Shown here piece by piece: positions 1-4,744 of a stretch of DNA of 6,128 bases. This DNA is from Spirochaetes bacterium GWF1_49_6 (lineage in GTDB: Bacteria > Spirochaetota > Brevinematia > Brevinematales > GWF1-51-8). Location of the stretch: contig MIBD01000124.1 of assembly GCA_001829395.1 (NCBI GenBank), forward strand, positions 1-6,128, read 5' to 3'. Under the pieces are notes generated by a model. That model did no database searches. It was given only the letters and a program-made list of their open reading frames with translations, and was not told the DNA's origin. Positions within the stretch are counted from its first letter, which is position 1. Every line of letters begins with the position of its first letter. A program made the position numbers and the translations under genes.

Positions 1-188
1 CCTGCACTTTCGATTCTTGCAAGATTTGCAACTTTGCTTGCGTGGTCGATATCGATCCCGACCAGTTTCCCGTCAGCATCGAAATCGAGTAAAACACCGG
101 CTTCTATTTCACGCGTCTCAACACTTGCACGATTTTCATCGAGGTCGATGTATAACGAATCGGTATCGCTATAATAATTAAGTTTCAT
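1..188 (-). CDS. DUF2283 family protein, C-terminus cut by window edge
   Basis: The reading frame starts with ATG at 188-186 and stays open to the left edge, giving 62 residues of a small protein. It begins MKLNYYSDTDSLYIDL and continues with an acidic stretch, REIEAGVLLDFDADGKLVG and IDIDHASK. This pattern (SLYIxL, then GVxxDxDxxGxLVGIDI) is the signature of the DUF2283 family, whose members are usually about 65-75 residues, so only a few residues should be missing. The Shine-Dalgarno AAGGAG (200-195) is formed by the last two codons of the upstream gene; the stop of that gene and this start are 3 nt apart, so translation is probably coupled. The biochemical role of DUF2283 proteins is not established. 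They often sit beside a small basic protein, as here, which suggests an antitoxin-like partner, but that is inference. Family assignment is fairly sure; function is unknown. Confidence 0.85.
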   Translation of the reverse strand, partial: MKLNYYSDTDSLYIDLDENRASVETREIEAGVLLDFDADGKLVGIDIDHASKVANLARIESA

Positions 189-191
189 TTT

Positions 192-422
192 TTACTCCTT
201 AAAATCTCTGTCCGGGAAACAATTATGGATTGTTTCACCGTCCTCTAACGTTATTACCCGGAGATATTTACCTATCTCGGGAATATATCCCCAGAATTTA
301 ATCCTATTATCCTGTTGGGTTTCACGCCGGAGAGGGCGCTCGATCACTCTCTCACACCATTCAATTTTAATGTAAGGACGTTTTCTCAGCACCTGCTCTT
401 TAAAATAACGGGTCATTTTCAT
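192..422 (-). CDS. Small basic protein, DUF4258-like, partner of DUF2283 (possible toxin-like gene)
   Basis: Encodes 76 residues from ATG 422, or 74 from ATG 416. The N-terminus is basic (MTRYFKEQVLRKRPYIK), followed by EWCERVIERP and then a beta-rich C-terminal half with IKFWGYIPEIGKYLRVITL and EDGETIHNCFPDRDF. From memory, small proteins of this pattern (MTRxF...W...RP...DGRIxxW...YLRVxxLEDGETxHNxFxDRxF) are common next to DUF2283 proteins and are sometimes labelled DUF4258. Family relatives tend to begin MTR, which favours the start at 416. Neither start has a Shine-Dalgarno site, but an excellent promoter lies immediately upstream, so the mRNA is probably leaderless. The stop is 3 nt before the DUF2283 gene. 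The small size, basic charge and coupled acidic partner resemble a type II toxin-antitoxin pair, but no catalytic motif proves toxicity. Gene real: high confidence. Role: open. Confidence 0.8.
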   Translation of the reverse strand: MKMTRYFKEQVLRKRPYIKIEWCERVIERPLRRETQQDNRIKFWGYIPEIGKYLRVITLEDGETIHNCFPDRDFKE

Positions 423-427
423 ATAAA

Positions 428-456
428 ATTATATTTTGAATCGATATAAATTTCAA
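428..456 (-). promoter_or_regulatory. Sigma-70-like promoter of the DUF4258-like/DUF2283 cassette
   Basis: On the minus strand, TTGAAA (456-451) is followed after exactly 17 bp by a perfect TATAAT (433-428). These match the -35 and -10 consensus at 5/6 and 6/6 positions with optimal spacing. The expected transcription start is around 419-422, at or within a few bases of the two candidate ATG codons (422 and 416), so there is no room for a Shine-Dalgarno site. Confidence 0.75.
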
Positions 457-534
457 TAAAAGTGTATATTGTCAAAAAAGACATTGCAAAAAACCCCTGA
501 TGGAAAATATGCAGTTCTAAGCAACTACTTATAG

Positions 535-553
535 AAAAAGCCCCGATGGGCTT
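535..553 (-). terminator. Hairpin with T tract, probable minus-strand rho-independent terminator
   Basis: Read on the minus strand, AAGCCC (553-548), loop ATCG and GGGCTT (543-538) form a 6-bp stem, followed by TTT and then C. The stem is short but G+C-rich and placed to stop transcripts coming from the lipoprotein gene, about 240 nt upstream. Its left arm lies inside the putative inserted element, so it may be a terminator rebuilt after the insertion. Confidence 0.5.
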
Positions 554-599
554 GATGCGAAGTGTTTTTGTCATTGCGTGGCGTCATGGTGAACGCTTG

Positions 600-619
600 T
601 CCCGCTTTCCCCTGCGGGA
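600..619. repeat. Short inverted repeat
   Basis: TCCCGC (600-605) and GCGGGA (614-619) form a perfect 6-bp stem with an 8-nt loop. A wider partial pairing of ATGGT (586-590) with ACCAT (626-630) encloses it, so the whole block 580-634 could fold as one extended hairpin within the putative insertion element. Confidence 0.5.
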
Positions 620-673
620 TGCCGAACCATAGCCGAAGCAATCTATATGTTTATACTGTATATTCTTAGATAG

Positions 674-724
674 ACTGCTTCACCCCGCGTATCGAAAATA
701 TATTGCTGCGCGGGGTGAAGCAGT
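674..724. repeat. Perfect 16-bp inverted repeat with 19-nt loop
   Basis: ACTGCTTCACCCCGCG (674-689) is exactly the reverse complement of CGCGGGGTGAAGCAGT (709-724), separated by 19 mostly A+T bases. No T tract follows on either strand, so it is not a standard terminator. It lies within the putative insertion element and is its strongest structure. It could be a fold of a repeat-derived RNA or a recognition hairpin for a transposase, but neither can be shown here. Confidence 0.85.
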
Positions 725-760
725 GACAGAAAATGGTAAGAATTGCTACTTCGTCAACAC

Positions 761-781
761 GCCCCGATACGGGGCTTTTTT
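761..781 (+). terminator. Rho-independent-type terminator reading rightwards
   Basis: GCCCCG (761-766), loop ATA and CGGGGC (770-775) are followed directly by TTTTTT (776-781) on the plus strand. The stem is strong and the T run is good. It lies only 18 nt beyond the stop of the convergent lipoprotein gene (stop 794-796), but the minus-strand reading has no T run after the stem, so as it stands it cannot serve that gene by the usual mechanism. There is no visible plus-strand gene upstream to need it. It may be one half of an ancestral bidirectional terminator. Confidence 0.6.
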
Positions 782-793
782 ATTGCGCAGGAG

Positions 794-2074
794 TTATTTC
801 AGTACGTAGATTTTATTGACCGACCCGTTATTTCCCAGAAAATATATTTTCGAGTTATAGACAACGGGAACACTGAACCCGCTGAGGTAGTCCGTGGTTC
901 CGACTTGGATATTTCCTATCACAATGCCGTCGAAAACAAAGCACCTCTGGAACGATCCGTCGAAACCGTTAAAGTAAAGACGGTCGATATAGATAATGGG
1001 GGTGGAAAAATCATTTACATAGTCCGATGATCCCACAGAGACGTTCTTTAACACGGTTCCATCATACAGTAACATGAAATTACCGTTACTGCATGTTCCT
1101 CTGAAGTAGAGTTTCGAGTTGAATACGATGGGGACGGCGAAAATGTACCGGTATTCCGTTGTTCCGGGCTGAATATTGTTGATACTGACACCGTCGTAGG
1201 AATACATCTTGACGTTGACAATATCGCTTGCGCCGAAACAGACCTTGGAACCGTAGACTATCGGGCCGCTGAATAGCGCGTAGTAATCGGAACCCCCTAT
1301 CGATACATTCTTAATCGTTGTACCGTTAAACTCGTACATCAGCGACTTCGAGCCGTTATTTCCCTGAAAATACAGCTTGGAGTTATAAATAATAGGGTTG
1401 CTGAACGAATTGGAATAGTCCGATACGCCTTCCGAGATTTTTTTAATCTGCACACCGTCGTACTCATAGATTTTTTCTGTTGAGCCGTTATTTCCCTGAA
1501 AATACAACTTGGAATTGAAAACAAACGGATTTGCAAAATTTTTTGTATAGTCCGATGTACCTGCGGAGATATTTTGGATAGAGGTTCCGTCGAAGCAATA
1601 AATCTTATAATCCGTCGAGTTTCTTCCCTGAAAGTATAGTTTCGAGTTATAGAGAATGGGTGAGGAGAACCATGTAAGATAGCCGGATGCCCCGGCGGAA
1701 ACATTTTTGATCTGAGAACCGTCGATTTCATAGATTTTACTGTCGGTATCGTTAAAACCCTGGAAATATAGCCTCGAATTGTACACGATCGGATTATCAA
1801 AGTTGACCGTATAATCCGAGGCGCCATTCGGTACATTTAAAACCGTACTGCCGTCGGTAGCGAATACTTTAGCGCTCGTACTGTCCTTCCCGTAAAAATA
1901 AAGCCTGTTATTATAGACGATGGGTTCGCCGAAGGATTCGACATAACCGGAACTTCCCGCCGAAATACTCCCGATCTCGGTCAATATTTTCGACGGCGGG
2001 TCGACTACGGGACTACAGAACGCGAGCGCACCCGCAGCCATGCAAATGACGAATACTTTTCCCCATTTCTTCAT
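794..2074 (-). CDS. Putative secreted lipoprotein of nine 44-residue repeats, beta-propeller-like
   Basis: Encodes 426 residues. The start is the ATG at 2074-2072, six nt behind AGGAG (2085-2081); the upstream in-frame TTG at 2089 overlaps the region of that site and is not needed. The N-terminus is a signal peptide: basic MKKWGK, hydrophobic core, then LAFC with Cys20 as the probable lipidation site. Phe just before the Cys is atypical, so lipidation is likely rather than sure. From residue 38 to the end there are nine tandem 44-residue repeats (the last 37 long), starting near residues 38, 82, 126, 170, 214, 258, 302, 346 and 390. Each follows SxGxSDYxxxF, then NPIVYNSKLYFQG, a variable N/D/S-rich turn, then KIYEYDGxxIKNV. 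The LYF...G...DGT spacing recalls ELWxxDGT-type and other propeller repeats. It is probably an exported binding or adhesion protein at the cell surface; the ligand is unknown. It is visibly poorer in G+C than the hydrogenase genes and has its own promoter. Confidence 0.88.
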   Translation of the reverse strand: MKKWGKVFVICMAAGALAFCSPVVDPPSKILTEIGSISAGSSGYVESFGEPIVYNNRLYFYGKDSTSAKVFATDGSTVLNVPNGASDYTVNFDNPIVYNSRLYFQGFNDTDSKIYEIDGSQIKNVSAGASGYLTWFSSPILYNSKLYFQGRNSTDYKIYCFDGTSIQNISAGTSDYTKNFANPFVFNSKLYFQGNNGSTEKIYEYDGVQIKKISEGVSDYSNSFSNPIIYNSKLYFQGNNGSKSLMYEFNGTTIKNVSIGGSDYYALFSGPIVYGSKVCFGASDIVNVKMYSYDGVSINNIQPGTTEYRYIFAVPIVFNSKLYFRGTCSNGNFMLLYDGTVLKNVSVGSSDYVNDFSTPIIYIDRLYFNGFDGSFQRCFVFDGIVIGNIQVGTTDYLSGFSVPVVYNSKIYFLGNNGSVNKIYVLK

Positions 2075-2105
2075 ATTTTTCTCCTGCAACCGATGTTTCC
2101 GAGAA

Positions 2106-2120
2106 CTTATTTAAAATAAG
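2106..2120. promoter_or_regulatory. 15-nt A+T-rich palindrome at the predicted transcript start
   Basis: CTTATTT (2106-2112) and AAATAAG (2114-2120) form a perfect 7+1+7 palindrome. It begins next to the predicted transcription start (about 2121) of the lipoprotein gene, a position typical for a repressor operator. A+T-rich palindromes also arise by chance, so operator function is a guess. Confidence 0.3.
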
Positions 2121-2127
2121 CATTAAT

Positions 2128-2156
2128 AATATAACCCTGAACAAGAGTTTTCTCAA
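2128..2156 (-). promoter_or_regulatory. Sigma-70-like promoter of the repeat lipoprotein gene
   Basis: On the minus strand, TTGAGA (2156-2151) is followed after 17 bp by TATATT (2133-2128), each one mismatch from consensus. The expected start is near 2121, giving a leader of about 47 nt that includes the AGGAG site at 2085-2081. There is no clear hairpin terminator between hypB and this promoter, so read-through from the hydrogenase operon is also possible. Confidence 0.6.
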
Positions 2157-2186
2157 ATATACGGCGGGAATTGATGCGGGATTTTC

Positions 2187-2852
2187 TCAGATTTGCAGGA
2201 TTTTCTTCCGTTCGGCGATGATCCACTCCGCGAGCGCGTCGAAACCTGTATCGTTCTTCGCGGATACCTCGAACAAGGGCGCCCCCGGGCACATGACATT
2301 CACCCCCTCGACAAAGTACGGCATATCGAAGTCGATATACGGCGCGAGGTCGGACTTGTTCAGGACTACCGCCGACGTATGCTGGAAGATGACCGGGTAC
2401 TTATAGGGCTTGTCGCTCCCTTCCGGCACCGAGCTAATGACTATCCTGACATGCTCGCCGATATCGAAATCGGCGGGGCAGACGAGGTTCCCGATATTCT
2501 CGACAAACAATATCGCGCCGTCGGGAATATCCTTCTTCCTGAGGATCGCCTCGATCATGGGAGAGTCGAGATGGCAGATACCGTTGGTATTGATCTGGTA
2601 TGCGTCGATACCGAGGGACTGGAGTTTACGGGTGTCGATATCGGTCTCGAGGTCGCCTTCGATCACTGTGACAGGGATACCCTTGATCCGTTCGATCAGA
2701 CGCACGAGGGTGGAGGTCTTTCCCGCGCCGGCGCTCCCGAGGATATTCACCGACAGGATTTTCCGCTTCGACAGTTCCGCGCGGATTTTCTCGCCGAGTT
2801 TCTGGTTCTCCTCGTAGATGTCGATTTTCATATCGATGATTTCCTTTTCCAT
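2187..2852 (-). CDS. hypB: Hydrogenase nickel incorporation GTPase HypB
   Basis: HypB uses GTP hydrolysis to drive nickel delivery, together with HypA, into the [NiFe] site of the hydrogenase large subunit in the cytoplasm. From ATG 2852 the protein has 221 residues: P-loop GSAGAGKT (39-46), VIEGDLETDID (63-73), metal-site residues Cys93-His94 in GICHLD and Cys125 in ENIGNLVCP, guanine-specificity motif NKSD (165-168) and SAK (197-199). The Cys-His...Cys triad is the dimer-interface metal site known in the family. The protein lacks both the His-rich stretch and the N-terminal CxxCGC motif of some HypB proteins. The start at 2852 is preferred because GGAGG lies 5 nt upstream; an ATG at 2864 has no such site, and 2831 is a further candidate. 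It is the last gene of the Ech operon, about 100 nt after hypA. No clear terminator follows. Confidence 0.95.
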   Translation of the reverse strand: MEKEIIDMKIDIYEENQKLGEKIRAELSKRKILSVNILGSAGAGKTSTLVRLIERIKGIPVTVIEGDLETDIDTRKLQSLGIDAYQINTNGICHLDSPMIEAILRKKDIPDGAILFVENIGNLVCPADFDIGEHVRIVISSVPEGSDKPYKYPVIFQHTSAVVLNKSDLAPYIDFDMPYFVEGVNVMCPGAPLFEVSAKNDTGFDALAEWIIAERKKILQI

Positions 2853-2869
2853 TCCTTCCTCCATTTTAG

Positions 2870-2910
2870 TCCGTCACCCCGAGCGCCCGCCCATTCCGTC
2901 ACCCTGAGCG
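2870..2910. repeat. Two 16-nt direct repeats in the hypA-hypB gap
   Basis: TCCGTCACCCCGAGCG (2870-2885) and TCCGTCACCCTGAGCG (2895-2910) match at 15 of 16 positions with a 25-nt period. They fill much of the only sizeable gap in the operon and end just before the hypB ribosome binding site. The core GTCACCCTGAGCG is reminiscent of dispersed intergenic repeats in many bacteria, so this may be a repeat remnant rather than a regulator site. Confidence 0.6.
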
Positions 2911-2955
2911 TGCCTGTATTCCCGCAGAGGATATCGACGAATCCGCCACCACCTT

Positions 2956-3306
2956 CTACTCCTCGGTCTCGATCTCGATATTCTCGATAAAAAACTCCGT
3001 GCCATGAGTGGTCGGCGCGGACTTCCCCCCGCACTCCGGGCAATCGAAGCTCCGCCCCGCGCGCTCGAAAATATGCCCGCACTTCGAACATTTCAACTGC
3101 GGGGTGATATAGCGTATATTCAGGACCGTGTCCGTCAGGGTCGTTTCTTTTTTCATAATATCGAAGTAGAATTGCAGGGATTCCTCCGCGAACCCGGTCA
3201 GTTCGCCGATTGCGATATTGACCGCGATCACCCGTTTGGCGTGATGCTCGCCGGCGGTACGGAGCGCGATTTTAACGATTTGTTCGACAGCGGGATACTC
3301 ATGCAC
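2956..3306 (-). CDS. hypA: Hydrogenase nickel metallochaperone HypA
   Basis: HypA binds Ni(II) and passes it, with HypB, to the hydrogenase large subunit precursor. The 116 residues are of normal family length. The start is a GTG codon (3306-3304), fixed by the N-terminal MHE motif: the family uses the N-terminal amine, His2 and neighbouring groups to bind nickel. The zinc site is a standard pair of CxxC motifs, Cys73-Cys76 (KCSKCG) and Cys89-Cys92 (DCPECG). The segment VNIAIGELTGFAEESLQFYF (29-48) is the usual conserved N-terminal region. The gene overlaps the end of echF by 8 nt; only a weak GGGAG (3321-3317) about 10 nt ahead of the start is visible, so translation is probably coupled to echF. 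Identification is sure. Confidence 0.96.
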   Translation of the reverse strand: MHEYPAVEQIVKIALRTAGEHHAKRVIAVNIAIGELTGFAEESLQFYFDIMKKETTLTDTVLNIRYITPQLKCSKCGHIFERAGRSFDCPECGGKSAPTTHGTEFFIENIEIETEE

Positions 3307-3649
3307 CTGTGTGCTGCTCCCGCGTGGTGTCCTTGAACTCGGAGGTCACCGGGGCGGTATAAGGATTATCGAGGTGCAGGCATTTCTTCGGGCACCAGTC
3401 CGTACAGCTCCCGCATGAGATACATCGTATCCGGTCGATTTTCCACGTCTTTTCGGTCTTATCGACCTCTATCGCATACGACGGGCATTTCTTCTGGCAT
3501 ATCCCGCAGAGGATGCATTTCTCGAATTCGATGGTCAGCGTGCCGCGCGAGTTCGGGAAACGTTTCGCCGGCCTCACGGGGTACATTAATGTCGCGGGTT
3601 TGCGGAACAGGTTCGTAAACGCCGTCCCCGCCATTTTAAAGAATCCCAT
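3299..3649 (-). CDS. echF: Ech hydrogenase subunit EchF, 2x[4Fe-4S] ferredoxin-like
   Basis: EchF is the electron-relay subunit on the cytoplasmic side of the Ech complex, carrying electrons between soluble ferredoxin and the small subunit; it is related to NuoI of complex I. The 116 residues contain two CxxCxxCxxxCP motifs: Cys45, 48, 51, 55 and Cys76, 79, 82, 86, enough for two [4Fe-4S] clusters. The N-terminus up to PVRPAKRFPNSRGTL is typical of NuoI/EchF-type proteins. The ATG at 3649 has GAGG (3659-3656) six nt upstream, and lies 3 nt after the echE stop. The 3' end overlaps hypA by 8 nt, joining structural and maturation genes in one operon. Nothing is missing. Confidence 0.95.
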   Translation of the reverse strand: MGFFKMAGTAFTNLFRKPATLMYPVRPAKRFPNSRGTLTIEFEKCILCGICQKKCPSYAIEVDKTEKTWKIDRIRCISCGSCTDWCPKKCLHLDNPYTAPVTSEFKDTTREQHTGA

Positions 3650-3652
3650 TCG

Positions 3653-4732
3653 TCACCTCTCCGTACAACTGATACACGGGTCTATCGTCAGGATGATGTT
3701 CGGCACATCGGCGAAATCGCATCCCTTGAGCATCTTCACGAGCGGCGGGATATTCGCGAATGTGGGCGTGCGCACCCTGAAACGGTCTAAAAGGCGCGTC
3801 CCGTTCGCCTTAATATAGTACAGTACCTCGCCTCGCGGCTGCTCGAGGCGCATATAGCTCTCGCCCTGCGGCGCGCCGATCACCTTGACGTCGACCGGGC
3901 CGTCGGGGGTCTTCGGTATCAGCTGGCGTATAATATCGATGGACTGGTAGATTTCATGGATACGTACCGCGCAGCGCGCGTAGCAGTCCCCGGCGGTCTC
4001 GGTGATGATCTCGAACTCGGCGTCGGGATACGCCGCGTAGCCGAGCATACGGGTGTCCACCTTGATTCCGCTCGCGCGCATGACAGGCCCTACCGCGCCG
4101 AGGCTGTGCGCCTCTTCGTTCGTCAGTATGCCGATTCCTGCGAGACGGTGCCTGACCGAGTTGTCCTTCAGAAACACCTTTTCTATCGATTTCACGTCTT
4201 TCTTCATCTTTTCGAGGGTCTGCCCGATACGGACGAGCGTATCCGGCTGAATATCCTTCCGCGCGCCGCCGACCTTGCAGACGCTGAATATCACGCGCCC
4301 TCCGGTGGTCTCCTCGAATATATCGAGGATGGTCTCACGGATACGCCATGCCTGCATGAACAGGTTCTCGAAGCCGAACGCGTCCGCCGCGAGGCCGAGC
4401 CAGAGCAGGTGGCTATGGATACGCGAGAGCTCCGCCCAGATAGTGCGCAGGAACACGCCGCGCGCGGGCACCTCCACCTTCATAATCTCCTCGACCGCCT
4501 GGCAGTACCCCATCCCGTGAATGAAACTGCATATCCCGCAGATTCGTTCCGCGACATACACGAACTCCTGGTACTCCTGCCTGGTGACCAATGTTTCGAG
4601 GCCGCGGTGGACATACCCTATCGACGGGATAGCCTGCACGACCTTCTCGTCCTCGAGGACGAGGTCAAGCTGGAGCGGCTCAGGGAGAACCGGATGCTGG
4701 GGGCCGAATGGGATGATGGTCTGTTTTATCAT
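3653..4732 (-). CDS. echE: Ech hydrogenase large (catalytic) subunit EchE
   Basis: This subunit holds the [NiFe] active site where H2 is made or split; it is homologous to NuoD. The 359 residues include FGPQHP (9-14), the N-terminal nickel ligands in RICGICS (Cys65, Cys68) and the C-terminal pair in DPCISCTER (Cys353, Cys356). The protein ends three residues after Cys356, which is the position where other [NiFe] large subunits are cut by a maturation protease, so no removable C-terminal extension is present; that is known for several group 4 enzymes. The start ATG 4732 has GGAGG (4742-4738) five nt upstream and lies 12 nt after echD. The stop is 3 nt before echF. The CxxC spacing and NuoD-like start separate it from group 1-3 large subunits. 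Identification is sure; the exact group 4 subtype is not decided here. Confidence 0.96.
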   Translation of the reverse strand: MIKQTIIPFGPQHPVLPEPLQLDLVLEDEKVVQAIPSIGYVHRGLETLVTRQEYQEFVYVAERICGICSFIHGMGYCQAVEEIMKVEVPARGVFLRTIWAELSRIHSHLLWLGLAADAFGFENLFMQAWRIRETILDIFEETTGGRVIFSVCKVGGARKDIQPDTLVRIGQTLEKMKKDVKSIEKVFLKDNSVRHRLAGIGILTNEEAHSLGAVGPVMRASGIKVDTRMLGYAAYPDAEFEIITETAGDCYARCAVRIHEIYQSIDIIRQLIPKTPDGPVDVKVIGAPQGESYMRLEQPRGEVLYYIKANGTRLLDRFRVRTPTFANIPPLVKMLKGCDFADVPNIILTIDPCISCTER

Positions 4733-4744
4733 AACGTCCTCCGG

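Larger units (their letters stand above)
540..768. mobile_element. Putative small non-coding insertion element with 8-bp target duplication
   Basis: The 8-mer GCCCCGAT occurs at 540-547 and again at 761-768, bracketing 213 nt (548-760) with no credible gene. Removing the block and one copy of the 8-mer would leave A5-GCCCCGAT-ACGGGGC-T6, a perfect bidirectional terminator just behind the lipoprotein gene. The block has imperfect inverted ends: TTGATGCGAAGT (552-563) against ACTTCGTCAA (748-757), and TGTCATTGC (569-577) against GCAGTGACA (720-728). It also holds GAAGCAATCTA (635-645) opposite TAGACTGCTTC (671-681). Starts of the type TGTCATTGCG followed by CGAAGCAATCT recall dispersed intergenic repeats found in many bacterial genomes. 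It carries no transposase, so any movement would need a helper. The boundaries are inferred; the alternative is that two similar terminators share the 8-mer by chance. Confidence 0.4.

Noticed and set aside
423..793. tRNA or other structured RNA gene in the gene-free stretch
   Set aside because: No cloverleaf, T-loop or anticodon arrangement could be found; the structure is explained by inverted repeats and terminator hairpins.
743..1030. Plus-strand open frame of 95 codons across the terminator and lipoprotein 3' end
   Set aside because: It runs through the terminator-like hairpin and is antisense to a repeat-coding region; no ribosome binding site or family match.
1339..1640. Regularly spaced repeats suggesting a CRISPR-like array
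   Set aside because: The period is 132 nt, the units are coding and diverged in frame, and there are no short identical repeats with unique spacers.
1339..1836. Second minus-strand frame of 165 codons inside the lipoprotein gene
   Set aside because: It is out of frame with the repeat protein and its regularity only reflects the 132-nt DNA repeat period.
2157..2189. Possible terminator after hypB
   Set aside because: The G+C stretches GCGGGA (2164-2169 and 2176-2181) are direct, not inverted, repeats and form no stem; no T run follows.
2193..2990. Plus-strand open frame of 265 codons opposite hypB
   Set aside because: It lies antisense to a clear HypB with all GTPase motifs; its composition (rich in D, R, V) is typical of a shadow frame.
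2828..3091. Minus-strand frame of 87 codons spanning the hypA-hypB gap
   Set aside because: It overlaps most of the hypA zinc-site region in another frame, has no ribosome binding site and an R/G/E-rich non-protein-like composition.
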